From Rathayibacter rhapontici (lineage in GTDB: Bacteria > Actinomycetota > Actinomycetes > Actinomycetales > Microbacteriaceae), in the NCBI RefSeq assembly GCF_001995175.1, contig NZ_MUKN01000036.1, positions 1 to 41,391 on the forward strand: a stretch of 41,391 bases of DNA, read 5' to 3'. Position numbers and translations under genes: made by a program. Each line of letters opens with the position of its first letter. The first letter of the stretch is position 1. Under the pieces are notes generated by a model that worked only from the letters and a program-made list of their open reading frames with translations, made no database searches and was not told where the DNA came from. Of the stretch, positions 8,586 to 18,307 are shown in pieces.

Positions 8586-9688
8586 ACGGGCTCCCTCAGC
8601 GGCTGCAGGTGCAGGGTCACCTTCGTGGTCGTGTCGGTCGAGTAGCCGATGCAGTAGAGGTCGTGCCAGCCGTCGGGGATGACGGGGTCGCCGGTGAGCC
8701 CGAGGGAGACGCGGGCGCCAACGCGCAGGCGGTCGAGGAGGGTCTCGCCGGGCGCGATCGGGTAGTCGGCGTCGAGGTCGAGGGACCACTGCTCGGTCGG
8801 GGCGCGGTGGCTCCACAGGTCGGAGTAGGCGTGGCCGAGGAGGGTGCCGGCGTCGGTGATCTCCTTGTAGGACTCGACCATGTCGCGGATGACCATGCTC
8901 GGGCCGGGGAGGTTGTTGGCGAAGGCGACGAGCATGTCGACCTCGGAGCCGTTGCCGACTGCGATCGAGCCGGAGCGCTGGTCCTGCCCGTTCGCCTTCC
9001 ACGCCCAGTCCATCGCCGCGTTCTCGGGGGCGTCGAGGTTGATGTCGAAGTCGGGGCCGGAGAGCTGCGGTCCGCCGACGCGGACGACCCACTCGATGCC
9101 GCCGTCGTCGCGGTAGCGGGGCTCGAAGTCGAGGTCCGGGCCGTCGGCCAGGTCGCTCAGCTCGGCGAGGGCACGGTCGGGGCTGACCATGTCCCAGTAG
9201 CGGTAGACGCGCTCGAGGTCGCCGGAGCCGTCGGGCGGGAAGACGAGGGGCAGGTTCCAGCCCTCGCCGCGGCCGGAGGCAGACGGGATGAGGATCGCGC
9301 GGACGGCGCCGGAGTAGTTCTTGCCCGTGAAGGCGACCTCGCCCGCGCGGTAGCTGACGGCGTCCGCGGCGTACATGAGGCGGGCGGTGAGCTGGTCGCG
9401 GACGTCGACGAGGGACACGGTGAGGGTGCGCGACTTCCGGCGCCAGCCGTCGTCGTTCTCGATGTAGCCGGCTGCGTGCACGCGGCCGCCGCGGGCCTTG
9501 ACGAGGATGCTGCCGTGCGTGCGGGTGAGCAGCGGCCCCCAGAGGTTGCCCGGCTCGAGGACGATGGAAGCGGAGCCCGTCGAGACGTCGTTCGCGACGC
9601 GGTCGAACGAGAACGACGAGACCCCGTCGATCGCGCCCAGGAGGTTGCCGGTCCGGGCTTCGTGGAGGGTGTAGGTCCAGTCGGCCAC
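8582..9688 (-). CDS. Distal tail protein, Gp37-like siphovirus family
   Basis: 368 residues in an intact frame. It opens MADWTYTLHEARTGNLLGAI, the pattern of the minor tail proteins of actinobacterial siphoviruses grouped as ReqiPepy6 Gp37-like, and has beta-rich segments such as GSILVKARGGRVHAAGYIEN and a C-terminal stretch with VGARVSLGLTGDPVIPDGWH. It probably forms part of the tail tip hub with the Dit-like protein upstream. The start ATG follows the Dit-like stop by about 10 nt. Confidence 0.7.
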   Translation of the reverse strand: MADWTYTLHEARTGNLLGAIDGVSSFSFDRVANDVSTGSASIVLEPGNLWGPLLTRTHGSILVKARGGRVHAAGYIENDDGWRRKSRTLTVSLVDVRDQLTARLMYAADAVSYRAGEVAFTGKNYSGAVRAILIPSASGRGEGWNLPLVFPPDGSGDLERVYRYWDMVSPDRALAELSDLADGPDLDFEPRYRDDGGIEWVVRVGGPQLSGPDFDINLDAPENAAMDWAWKANGQDQRSGSIAVGNGSEVDMLVAFANNLPGPSMVIRDMVESYKEITDAGTLLGHAYSDLWSHRAPTEQWSLDLDADYPIAPGETLLDRLRVGARVSLGLTGDPVIPDGWHDLYCIGYSTDTTTKVTLHLQPLREPV

Positions 9689-9698
9689 GGGCGTCTCC

Positions 9699-10475
9699 TC
9701 AGATGTCGGTGTCCAGGACGGTCCCGGCGATGTACGCGCCCTCGGTGACCGCGTGCACGACAGGGACGCCGGGCGGGATGCCCCAGGTGATCGGGGAGGC
9801 GAGGCCGCCGGCGACGGTCTCGCCGTTGACGCGCAGCGACCCGTCGCGCATGTCGATCACGTGAGGGCTGCCGGGCAGCAGCGGCTCGAGGACGTCGAGG
9901 CGCAGGTCGGCGGGCCCGGCGAGCGTGTAGCCGTCGGGCCGGTTCCCGGTGATCGTGAGCACGGGCGTCGCGGTGAAGTTCCCGTCGTGCGTGGCCGGGT
10001 CGGAGGTGCTTCCGGTGAAGGTGTGCTCGGCGCCGTACTTGCGGGGGTCGACAGCGATGAACTGGATCTGCCAGGTCGCGTCTCGGCGAGCGAGGCCGGA
10101 GACGTCCCACTCGACGTCGTGGTCGCGCGGGAGACGCGCGCCCACCAGCTGCCGAAATCACCGGACTCGCTGAGCTCGTCCTCGCTACCGTCGGCGAGGA
10201 CGCCGTGAGACGGCGGCGGAGGTCGTTGAGGTCCTTCGCGGACTCGGCGTGCGCGCTGCCCGAGAGGGTGATCGTGCGGGCGCGAGGTGTCCGGGGACGC
10301 GGAAGGCGCCCGGGGAGTTGGGCCGGTCGATCGACTCGCGGCGCATGGGCGGGGCGGAGTCCCAGCCGCGGATGCCGTCCTCGCCGAGGACCAGATCGCC
10401 GTCCTGCCGGCGACCGAGGCCGTCTGCGAAAGCCCGCAGGCCGCCGGGCAGGGTGAAGGTCCGATCGACTCTCAT
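9699..10475 (-). CDS. Dit-like distal tail protein, broken by three frameshifts
   Basis: The ATG overlaps the tape-measure stop as ATGA. It begins MRVDRTFTLPGGLRAFADGL. The protein can only be assembled by adding one base near 10,280, one near 10,200 and one near 10,133, giving blocks ARTITLSGSAHAES, VLADGSEDELSESGDFG and LPRDHDVEWDVSGLARRD. Total length, 777 nt, is a multiple of three again after three one-base losses. The later part (WQIQFIAVDPRKYG to GTVLDTDI) resembles the beta-sandwich of distal tail proteins placed after tape measures. As written it cannot make a full-length product. Confidence 0.65.
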
Positions 10476-12599
10476 CGACGCCTCCTGTCGCGATAGGCGA
10501 GCTTCTCGGCGAGGAGCTCGGCAACCACCTCGCGTCGTCCCGGGTGATGATGGTCCAGCTGTCGCCGCCGCCGCCCGCGTTGCTGATGTCGGGGTCGACC
10601 GACGCGCGCGCGGGAGGTTGAGCAGCTCGGGGCCCCGCTCGCCGACGATGACCGAGCCTGAGCCGGTGATCGTGCCGCCCTTCGCGAGCATCGGGATGCT
10701 CGGGATGGACAGCGAGATCCCGATCGCGTCGCCGACGACTGAGGTGACGCCGTTGACGCCGTCGATGAGGTCGTTCAGCGGCCGGACGATGCCGTTGATC
10801 AGGTCGATGACGAACGCGACGACGCCCTCGAAGGCGCCGCGGATGACGTCTCCGATGGTCCCGAACACGGTGGCGAAGGTGGAGCCGATCAGGCCGAGGA
10901 TGCCGACCATGCGGTTCCAGGAGTCGGTGAAGTAGGAGACGATGCCGTCCCACATGCCGTTCCAGACGCCGGCGATCAGCGCGCCGACGGCCGTGAAGAC
11001 GGTGAGGACGGCGGTGATGTAGGCGGTGACGAGCTCGACGATCCAGGTCCAGACGCCGACGACGAAGTCCCCGATGCCCTGCCAGAGTCCGGTCCACCAA
11101 ACGGAGATGAGGCCGCCGATGATCTGCAGGCCGAGCAGGAACAGCGCGAAGGTCTCGCCGATCCAGGTCGTGAAGCCGGTCCAGATCTCGACGATCCAGT
11201 TCGCGAAGCCGCCCCACATCTCGGTCCACCAGGCGCCGAAGGTGTTCAGCCCGTCGGTGATCCAGCCGATGAAGCCGCCCCAGATGTCGGTGATCGTCGT
11301 GACGACCGTGTCCCAGTTGAGGACGAGCAGGACGACGGCGGCGATGAGCGCCATGATGCCGATGACGATCCAGGTGACGGGGTTGGCGAGCAGCGCGATC
11401 GTCGACGCCCAGATCGACGCGGTCCAGGCGACGAACGCCGCGACGAGGCCGACGCCGATGACGCCGGCGATGATGCCCACGGACTCGGTGTTTTCGCCGA
11501 CCCAGGTGCCGAGCTGGTCGAGCATCGGCATGGCGGCGGTGAGGCCGTCGCCGAGGGCAGTGAAGACCGCGGTCGCGATTGGCTCGAAGGCCTCCATCGC
11601 CTTGTTGAGGGTGACCTGCCACCGCTCGGCGAAGTCCATCGTCTCCTCGCCTACGCCGAGGATCGTGTCTCCGGTGGCGCCGGTCGCAGCCATCAGGTCG
11701 TCCATGTTGAGGACGCCGGACTGCAGCGCGCCGACGAACTGCGACGCGCCCTTCGTGCCGAAGATCTCCGACGCGAGGTTCAGCGCGGAGGCGGTGTCGC
11801 CTGCGTCGACGAACGACTGGATCTCGCCGGTGACGCGCTCGAACGCGGCCTGCGGCTCCTCGCCGTCCTTCGCGAGGTTGATCATGCCCTTCGACATCGA
11901 CGAGAGGATCGCGGTCGAGTTCAGGCCCGCCTTGTCGAGCGTTCCCATCAGGGCTACCGACTCGTCGAAGCCAAAGCCGAGGTTCTGCAGCGCGGGCGCC
12001 ACGGTCTGCACCCCGGTGGCGAGCTCGTTCATGCCGACGCCGGTGGCCTGCGACACCCGGAAGAGCGAGTCCATCGCTCCGGTGACGGCGTCGCCCTCGA
12101 TGCGGAAGGCGGAGAACGCTGCCGACGTCGCGTCGATGTCGACCTCTTGGCCGAGGATGCGGCCGGCCTCGAGGTACTGCGACGCGACAGTCTCGAGGGT
12201 GTCGCCCGAGAGGCCGAGGCGGGTGTTGAGGTCGGCGACGGTCTGACCGGCGACGGCGAAGTCCGCGGGGACGGTGGTCGCTACGTTCTTCGCGACCTCG
12301 GACAGCCCCTCGAGCGCCTCGCCCTGCGCGCCCGTGCCGACACGGATGGTGTCGGTGATCTCGTCGAAGGTCGACCCGATCTCGTAGAGGCCCTTGAAGG
12401 CCCCGACGACTCCGGTGACGATGCCTGCACCGGCGAGGGCCTTGACCATGCCGCCGCCGAAGCGGCTGCCGGCGCGGTCGCCCTCACCCTGCGCGGCATC
12501 GGCGGCCCCACCGAACTGCTTCGCGATCTCGTCCTGGATGCCCTCGAGCGTCGGGACGAGGCGCATGTAGCCAGTGACGACCTCGTTGCCTTCGGGCAT
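10472..12599 (-). CDS. Tape measure protein, two frameshifts near its C-terminus
   Basis: Opens MPEGNEVVTGYMRLVPTLEG and has the TMP-family core (IGSTFDEITDTIRVGTGAQG, FSVAFR-type helices, then alternating Trp/Gly-rich membrane-like segments such as WGGFIGWITDGLNTF between 10,780 and 11,450). Near the end it reaches ERGPELLNLPR, after which one base appears missing near 10,607 (continuing VDPDISNAGGGGDSW) and one near 10,533 (continuing VVAELLAEKLAYRDRRRR and the stop that overlaps the next ATG). Restored length is about 709 residues; at the usual 0.15 nm per residue that predicts a tail near 105 nm. Confidence 0.8.
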
Positions 12600-12605
12600 G
12601 GCGAC

Positions 12606-13332
12606 CTACCTCTCGTCTTGCACGCGGCGCGGACGCTGCGCGCGCGTCGGCGAGATGAAGCGACCTCGGGAGTCGCGCGGGCGCGCGGTGCTCGCAGGCG
12701 CTTCGGCTTGGCCTGCGCGTCCCACCAGCCGGAGAAGTCAGCGACGGGGATCGCGTCGCGGCCGAGCTGCTGGGTGCGCTTCTTCTCCCACGGGCGCGGG
12801 ATGGGCTTGGGCCGAGGTGCGGACTTCTTGCCCGCGCGCTGCCAGTTGCCCTGCGCGATCGAGTCGGCAACCATCGCGAGCAGCTGCGCGGAGATGTCCC
12901 AGCGGATGCCGTGCACGGACTCCGACGTCGACGACTCGGGCCGCTGCTCCCAGCGGCGGATGAGCAGCCGGAGCTCGTACCAGCTCAGCCGCTCGGTGGC
13001 GACGTCGTGCAGGTGAAGGCCGGCGAGGACGAGGTCCGTGCGAATGGCCTCTGCGTGCTCTCCGGTCAGGAGGTCGAAGAGGCCGTAGATTCCCCCAGGT
13101 CGATGTCCGAGCCGTCCTTCCACGCCATCATGAGGTCGTTGAACTGGGTCTTGTCGAGCTCGTCGAGATGCTCGAGCTGCTCGTCGGTCATGACGGACTC
13201 GAGGAGGGTGAACGTCTGGTCGAGGCCGCTGAGCTTGCGCGTCTTGCGGATGGTGCCGATCGACACGTTCTCGAAGCGGGGCAGGACGAGCTCGAAGCCG
13301 TCGGGCAGGGTGTGGTGGAACTTCTCCATCAT
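12606..13332 (-). CDS. Tail assembly chaperone GT-type fusion via -1 frameshift
   Basis: The extended chaperone made when ribosomes shift -1 at GGGGGAA (13,096 to 13,090). After the shift the frame reads GGIYGLFDLLTGEHAEAIRT and continues to WEKKRTQQLGRDAIPVADF. Near 12,678 one base seems missing; restoring it gives DSRGRFISPTRAQ and a TAG just before the tape measure start. G/GT chaperone pairs made by frameshifting between major tail protein and tape measure are a hallmark of long-tailed phages. The fusion has no start of its own. Confidence 0.75.
13066..13332 (-). CDS. Tail assembly chaperone G (unshifted product)
   Basis: 88 residues, opening MMEKFHHTLPDGFELVLPRF, with GAGAGG upstream. 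Read without frameshifting it ends LGESTASSTS soon after the slippery site. Small acidic chaperones of this kind coat the tape measure during tail assembly. Its place between the major tail protein and the GT extension is diagnostic. Confidence 0.8.
   Translation of the reverse strand: MMEKFHHTLPDGFELVLPRFENVSIGTIRKTRKLSGLDQTFTLLESVMTDEQLEHLDELDKTQFNDLMMAWKDGSDIDLGESTASSTS
13090..13096 (-). promoter_or_regulatory. Programmed -1 ribosomal frameshift site GGGGGAA
   Basis: In the G frame the codons are CTG GGG GAA TCT; slipping back one base gives GGA ATC TAC, entering the conserved extension frame GIYGLFDLL. Five consecutive G bases allow P-site re-pairing. This differs from the one-base losses elsewhere because both products and the site are as expected for this gene pair. 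Confidence 0.75.
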
Positions 13333-13412
13333 CAGGAACCTCTCGTGGGTCCAGGAGCCGGGTGAGGACCGGGCGGGGGCGGGTTCCTGGGGCGCCCCCG
13401 CCCGGTGGTCGA

Positions 13413-13994
13413 TCAGGCGGAGAAGACGCCGTCGTCGGTGAAGATGTAGATGTTCTGGCCGTCGGCGTCCGGGTAGGTCGCGAGGGTGACGGGCAGCGTG
13501 ATCGCGCCGGTCGCGGTGAGGGGGATCTCGCCGCGGGAGACGACCTGCGCGCGCGGTGCGACGATGAGCACCCGGCGGTCGCCGTCCTTGACCTTGAAGT
13601 ACCAGGCCTTGATCGGCAGCTCGTTCTTCCCGAGCGACGCGCGCATCTTCGTGCCGGAGTTCGCGGTCGCGGCGGTGATGTCGACGTGGTCCTCGCCGAA
13701 GTAGTTCCGGGCGGACTCGGCGTTCAGCTCGAGGTGGGTCCACGCGATCTCGCCGGTGAATTCGGAGAGGATGCGGCGGATCTCGGCGCCGGACCAGTCC
13801 TTGATCGTCTCGGTCGAGTCGGAGGGCGTGATGGTGACGCCGTCCTCGTTGACGTAGCCGGAGTCGCCGAGGCCGGCCGCGGTGAAGTCGTCGATGTCGT
13901 CGAAGACGGTGTCGAGCTCGGGGCCGGAGAGGATCGCTCCGGTGGCCTTCTGATCGGGCGCACCGACGAAGACCTTCTGGTTGCTGACAGGCAT
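13413..13994 (-). CDS. Major tail protein
   Basis: 193 residues, opening MPVSNQKVFVGAPDQKATGA, intact. The fold pattern is a beta-rich domain with GAILSGPELDTVFDD and SGYVNEDGVTITPSDSTETI, the form of actinophage major tail subunits (the SGYVSEDGV-type motif is common there), followed by C-terminal strands (ATGAITLPVTLATYPD). It polymerises into the tail tube. It precedes the chaperone pair and tape measure in transcription order. Confidence 0.85.
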   Translation of the reverse strand: MPVSNQKVFVGAPDQKATGAILSGPELDTVFDDIDDFTAAGLGDSGYVNEDGVTITPSDSTETIKDWSGAEIRRILSEFTGEIAWTHLELNAESARNYFGEDHVDITAATANSGTKMRASLGKNELPIKAWYFKVKDGDRRVLIVAPRAQVVSRGEIPLTATGAITLPVTLATYPDADGQNIYIFTDDGVFSA

Positions 13995-14076
13995 GAGTGC
14001 CCCTTTCAGACGTGGTGGAGTGGCCGCGGCGCGCGCGACGAAGGCCGTCCCCGGCGGGGACGGAGCGGGTGGGTCG

Positions 14077-14478
14077 TCAGAGCGCGGTGAGGCGTGTGTC
14101 GACGACGAGGGTGCGCGTGTAGCGGTTGCGCTTCGTGACCTGGTCCGCGCTGTTCGCCCCGCCGCCGAGCGAGCCGACGCGGTAGACGATGACGCCGGGG
14201 AGGTAGTCCTCGCCGACGAGCGACCGGATCAGGGCCGAAGAGACACGCATCAGTCGACTGGACTCGGTCAGGGTGCGGCCGAAGCACTCGAGGGTGATCT
14301 GCTGGCCGACGAGGACCCCGTCCCGGGTGTCGGTGCCGCCTGTGTCGACGATGCGCACGTGCGGGGCGTCCTCGACGCGGCCGGACACCGTCGCTTTGGC
14401 GCCGTTCTGCTCGAGCCTCTCGGGCAGCCAGTCGATCAGCCCGTCGACGAGGTCGGGCTCGGCGAGCAGCTCAGCCAC
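14077..14478 (-). CDS. Tail terminator (tail completion) protein
   Basis: 133 residues from a GTG (VAELLAEPDLVDGLIDWLPE). Contains strands around VRIVDTGGTDTRDGVLVGQQITLECFG, as in Gp37/U-type tail terminators, and ends TRTLVVDTRLTAL. Location between the neck genes and the major tail protein fits the protein that caps the tail tube and joins it to the head. It overlaps the upstream gene by 8 nt. Confidence 0.6.
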   Translation of the reverse strand: MAELLAEPDLVDGLIDWLPERLEQNGAKATVSGRVEDAPHVRIVDTGGTDTRDGVLVGQQITLECFGRTLTESSRLMRVSSALIRSLVGEDYLPGVIVYRVGSLGGGANSADQVTKRNRYTRTLVVDTRLTAL

Positions 14479-14734
14479 GACGCACCGCCCCGAGGGCGGA
14501 GGCGAGGATGGTCGAGTCCTCGCGGACTGCGTCGAAGGCCTCGGGCGAGACCGGGCGGACGATAGTGGAGACCCGGTCGAAACCGTAGAGCCGCTTCGGC
14601 TCGAAGCCGTCGCCGAGCTCGTCCGCTGCGCGCTGGCCAGCGGCATCGACCCAGTCGGCGACCGCGTCGGAGCGGAGGATCTTCGCCAGCGCGGGCGAGT
14701 GGAACTCGAGCCGCGACTTGCCCCTACTGGCCAT
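14471..14734 (-). CDS. Neck protein, HK97-gp10-like position
   Basis: 87 residues starting MASRGKSRLEFHSPALAKIL with DAVADWVDAAGQRAADELG, then VSPEAFDAVREDSTILASAL. Many HK97-like phages have a small protein of this size here, annotated as a gp10-like or tail-completion component. I assign it by length, helical start and gene order. Confidence 0.55.
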   Translation of the reverse strand: MASRGKSRLEFHSPALAKILRSDAVADWVDAAGQRAADELGDGFEPKRLYGFDRVSTIVRPVSPEAFDAVREDSTILASALGAVRRG

Positions 14735-15068
14735 GCGTCCACCTCCGGAGCACGAACTGTGTGTGCGCCAGCGCTCCGGTCGGGGACGGCACCCGCATCG
14801 GCTCGCCCTCGACTTCGAAGTCGGCGCCGGCGTACTGGACGCGGTCCTCTGCGTTGACGTCGGCGGCCGCAGGGGCGACGACCTGATAGCCGGTGGCCAC
14901 AGCGAGACGGTCGTCGGTGACTTCGGTGGAGGTGATCGGCTCAAGCCAGCATCCGGCGATTGTTTCCACGTCGGGCGCCTGGCTGTAGTCGGGGACGAGG
15001 GTGCCCTGGTCGTTGATCTTCGGGTAGCGCTTCCGGATGATCACCATCCGGGCGAAGCTGGGGAGCAT
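14724..15068 (-). CDS. Head-tail stopper protein
   Basis: 114 residues, opening MLPSFARMVIIRKRYPKIND. It contains VVAPAAADVNAEDRVQYAGADFEVEG and ends LAHTQFVLRRWTHGQ, a small beta-barrel layout seen in head-tail stopper proteins that seal DNA in the head. Overlaps the downstream gene by 11 nt. The upstream adaptor stop touches its ATG. Confidence 0.6.
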   Translation of the reverse strand: MLPSFARMVIIRKRYPKINDQGTLVPDYSQAPDVETIAGCWLEPITSTEVTDDRLAVATGYQVVAPAAADVNAEDRVQYAGADFEVEGEPMRVPSPTGALAHTQFVLRRWTHGQ

Positions 15069-15664
15069 CAGTACCTCGCGATCGCATAGGCGTCGACGGT
15101 GGCTTGCTCGTTCTCGAGGATCACGTTGCCGCCCGCGACGCCGGGGGCGGTTGCGGAGTTGACGATGGAGGCGCTGAGCGTCTGCTCGCGGACGACTCCG
15201 GTGCGCGCTGTGAGTGCGCGGGACGCCATCTGCAGGCAGAGCGTCTCGAGGTCGGCGGGCACGGCGGAGAAGCCGTGGCGGAAGGTGGCCACGACCGCGC
15301 CCGGAGTGGTGGACCAGGTGCGTCCGTGGATCTGCCCGTCGACGGTTTCGTCGTCGTCCTGCGCGACGTCGTAGCTGAGGCGGGAGACGGGGATGGAGAC
15401 GCCGCTGTCGACGATCGAGACGAGCTCGACGAGGTGCAGCGTGGGCAGCCATGCAGTGCCGTCGCGGCGGATGCGCAGTGTGCGCGTGTCCTCGCGCGTG
15501 GTGGCGATGTGCCAGCCGGCGCGGTTGCGGATCTTCTTCGTGGCGGAGGCGAGCTCGCGGCGCACGTCCGGGTCGTTGGCGGCGAACAGTCCCTGCCCGC
15601 GGGCGACGAGGTCGGCCGGGAGGACGAAGAGTGCCCCGCCCGCTTCCTCCTCCTGGCCGGCCAC
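15068..15664 (-). CDS. Head-tail adaptor protein
   Basis: 198 residues, helical (LVARGQGLFAANDPDVRREL; ATKKIRNRAGWHIATT) with a strand region and a C-terminal helical tail (CLQMASRALTARTG). The motif of ordered helices with RNRAGWHI and TWSTTPGAVVATFRHGF is that of gp6/gp15-like connector proteins that bind below the portal. Gene order (capsid, small protein, adaptor, stopper, neck, terminator) agrees. Confidence 0.65.
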   Translation of the reverse strand: MAGQEEEAGGALFVLPADLVARGQGLFAANDPDVRRELASATKKIRNRAGWHIATTREDTRTLRIRRDGTAWLPTLHLVELVSIVDSGVSIPVSRLSYDVAQDDDETVDGQIHGRTWSTTPGAVVATFRHGFSAVPADLETLCLQMASRALTARTGVVREQTLSASIVNSATAPGVAGGNVILENEQATVDAYAIARY

Positions 15665-15969
15665 TACTTCGTCTCGACCTTCGGGCGGCTGGTCTTCTTC
15701 GGCGCGGCGGCGGGCTCGGGCGCGGTGACCGGCTTGGTCTCGACCTCGGAGAGCCAGGAGACCGTGGTGGTCACGGGGCCGCCGGTGTCGTGCTCGACGA
15801 CGACGGGCTGGTCGAGGTGGGCGACGGAGGTGGTTCCCGGGGGGATGTGCGCGACGGCGCCGGTCGAGCGGTTGTCGGCGGGGAGCTCGGTGACGACGGG
15901 AGCGCCGTCGAAGGGCGCCGCGCCGGTGCTCTTGGGGACGGTGACTTCGGGGGCGACGGTGAGGGCCAC
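15664..15969 (-). CDS. Small protein after capsid gene, unknown
   Basis: 101 residues, MALTVAPEVTVPKSTGAAPF at the start, a middle of beta propensity (STGAVAHIPPGTTSVAHLDQ) and a Pro/Ala/Lys-rich disordered tail ending TSRPKVETK. Genes here often encode a head decoration or connector-accessory protein. Not recognised; structural role inferred from position. Confidence 0.55.
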   Translation of the reverse strand: MALTVAPEVTVPKSTGAAPFDGAPVVTELPADNRSTGAVAHIPPGTTSVAHLDQPVVVEHDTGGPVTTTVSWLSEVETKPVTAPEPAAAPKKTSRPKVETK

Positions 15970-16038
15970 GGTGGTCTCCTTCGGTGAGGTGTGAGGGGTG
16001 GGGCGCGGCGAGTGGCCGGCGCCCCGTGGGTGGCGAGG

Positions 16039-17279
16039 TCAGCCGTTGAGGGCGGTGACCAGGCCGAATGCGCCCGGACGGTAGACCGCGAGGGCGAGGC
16101 GCTCCTCGGCGCGGAGCGCGGTGAGGTTCTTCTGGAAGTAGTCGGCGTGCGAGTTGCTCGCCTCGACGGTGATGCCGCCCTTCCGGAAGATCTGGCCGCC
16201 CTGCGCGAAGGCGCCGACGAGCGCGCTGTTCGACGCGATCGCGGGGGTGCTGACGACGCGCTTGCCCCAGAGCGAGGGGGTCGCCTCGGTGACGAACGGG
16301 CCCTGCGAGTAGTACGCGCCCTGCGCGTTCTTCGAGAGGGCGATGCCCTCCCAGCCGAGCGGGTCGATGACGACCGCGTCGGGCTCGAGGAACTGCGTGG
16401 TGCGGATGCGCGTGATCTGGCGGTAGATCGCGTCCATCGCGTTGTCGTCCGCGGCCGACGGCGCCGCACCGCGGGCGATGGGGGTCGCGAGGCCGGGGCG
16501 GTTGAGCAGGCCGACGAGGTTCGCGCCGGTGCCGTCGCCGGAGAGCAGCTGCGCCTCCTCGGCGAGCTTGACGAACAGGATCAGGCGGGCGTCGATGTAC
16601 GAGCGCGCCTGCGCCCAGTCCTCGAGCATCTCGTCGGAGATGGGCAGGAAGGTCGCGATCTTGTGCAGGACTCGTCGACCTTGGTGAACGCGAGGGCCGA
16701 CTCGGGCTTCACGCCGCCCTCGGCGACGGCGGCCGCGCCGTTGGTGACGACGGACTCGACGAGGTAGCGGATCAGCGGCGAGGTGGTCGTGCCGCCCGGG
16801 AACAGGTCGGAGATCGTGAGCGTGCGGAAGCGCTGCTCGACGACACCGGCCTGGACGGCGGGCTGGTTGGTGACCTGGTAGCCGCCGGCCGGGGCGCCGG
16901 CGGTGCCCTGCAGCAGGGGCGCCTTCACCTCGACGTCGTCGGTCGACCAGTTGCCCTTGAGCCCGCGCTCCATCAGGTTCTTGTAGCCCTGGGAGTTCAC
17001 GAACTGGTGGCCGATCGACTCGGCGACCGCGGACTTGCGGTCCTCGGAGCTGGCGTCGTCGAGCGAGCCGCCGGCACCGGCGAAGCGCTTGCGGGCGCCG
17101 TCGATGTACTCGAGCTCCTGGACCTCGGTGGTCCACTTCTTGATGTCCGCCTCGAGCGGGTCGAGCGCGGCCTTCTGGTCCGCGAACGACTTGTAGGTGC
17201 CGTCGGTGTTCTCGGCGACGGCGAGCGCCTTCTGGGAGAGCTCGCGGACCTTGTCCTGGGCGTCCTTCAGCTTGGTCAT
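16039..17279 (-). CDS. HK97-type major capsid protein, single frameshift
   Basis: The first frame opens MTKLKDAQDKVRELSQKALA (a helical delta/scaffold region of about 100 residues) and runs to ESALAFTKVDE. One base is missing near 16,670. In the next frame it continues HKIATFLPISDEMLEDWAQA, the most conserved stretch of this capsid family, and ends AVYRPGAFGLVTALNG. Total 413 codons plus 2 nt. A G restored in the run GAG-GTC would give KVDEVLHKIATFLP. It builds the icosahedral shell after cleavage by the adjoining protease. Because the capsid is indispensable, the break implies either sequence error or a defective prophage. Confidence 0.85.
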
Positions 17280-17282
17280 GGG

Positions 17283-18299
17283 TTACTCCTCCGGAGTGGT
17301 GATGGTGGCGAGTGCGAGCCGCGCGCGGATGCTGGCGGCCTTGGTGGCGAGGTACTCGGCTTCATCGCCGGAGGAGTCCGAGGAGGCGCCGGCGGCGGGC
17401 TCGGTCGAGCCGGCGGCGGGGGCCTTCTGTTCTCCGTCGGGGGATGCTTTCGCCTCTGATTCCTCAGGGTCCGGCGTGAGGACTTCCGTCACGCCCGCGG
17501 CCGTGCGCTCACCGGTGAGGGTGATCGTCGTGCCGTCGTCGGTGTAGCTCTGTCGCCAGAGCTGGGTCTCGTAGGTGTCTCGGTCCTCGGACTCGAAGAC
17601 GAGCTCGCCCGCGCCGTCGCCGGCCGGGATCGTGCCGCGCAGCCATGCCCACGAGCCGGGGTAGGCGGCGCGCAGCGCGGCGCGGGCGCGGTCCTGGATC
17701 GCCTCGAGGCTGCCTGCGATGCTCTTCGTCTCGCGGTGCCCGAAAGCCTTGCCCTCTGGCTTGGCGGCGCCGAGCGCGAGAGCGGCGTCGAGGATCGCCT
17801 GGATGAGCTCGGAGTCGGCCGCGCTGTTGCGCGCGCCGGCCTTCACCGCGATCGACTTCGACGTCAGCACGAGCGCCTCGCGGTTGGACGGCACGGCGAC
17901 GAAGGCGCCGTTGAGCAGCTCGCGGGTGGACTTGGCGTCGGGCCCCTTGCCCTCCTTCGTCGACATGAACGCGACGGAGGTGGTGCGGATGTGCTGCTCG
18001 TTGACGAGGGTGCGGACCTCCTGCGCGCGGGCGAGCGAGCTGTAGGTGCCGCGCACGATGAGGTTGCCCGTCTCCTTGTCGAGCTCCGGCTTCCCGGATC
18101 CGACCGTGGTCGCGACGGACATGCCGTGGTCCTGGTCGAAGGTGATGTGCTCGGGCAGCGGCTGCTTCCACTCTCCGGGGAGGAGGGTGTCGCCGTCGCG
18201 GTCGAGGGTGGGCGCGGAGAGGATCACCTCGAACTCGCCGGGGAACGCGTCGTCCGGTCCGGTGTTGGTGATCGTGGCGTCCTTGCGGATGACGTTCAT
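17283..18299 (-). CDS. Prohead protease (S78-like) with long C-terminal extension
   Basis: 338 residues from an ATG with TGAGGAG upstream. The N-terminal 170 residues carry the HK97 prohead-protease pattern: VILSAPTLDRDGDTLLPGEW, the His block ITFDQDHGMSVATTVGSGK and the Ser block IRTTSVAFMSTKEG. The remainder, about 165 residues, contains a helical middle and a disordered acidic Ala/Ser/Glu tail (ASPDGEQKAPAAGSTEP). The extension is longer than the usual 200-residue protease and may act as scaffold. Upstream portal stop lies 8 nt away. Confidence 0.8.
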   Translation of the reverse strand: MNVIRKDATITNTGPDDAFPGEFEVILSAPTLDRDGDTLLPGEWKQPLPEHITFDQDHGMSVATTVGSGKPELDKETGNLIVRGTYSSLARAQEVRTLVNEQHIRTTSVAFMSTKEGKGPDAKSTRELLNGAFVAVPSNREALVLTSKSIAVKAGARNSAADSELIQAILDAALALGAAKPEGKAFGHRETKSIAGSLEAIQDRARAALRAAYPGSWAWLRGTIPAGDGAGELVFESEDRDTYETQLWRQSYTDDGTTITLTGERTAAGVTEVLTPDPEESEAKASPDGEQKAPAAGSTEPAAGASSDSSGDEAEYLATKAASIRARLALATITTPEE

Positions 18300-18307
18300 G
18301 AGGCTCC

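Noticed and set aside
9157..11622. An 821-codon minus frame through tape measure and tail genes
   Set aside because: Out-of-frame shadow over most of its length; only its short segments near 10.2-10.6 kb are real, as frameshifted parts of the tape measure and Dit-like genes.
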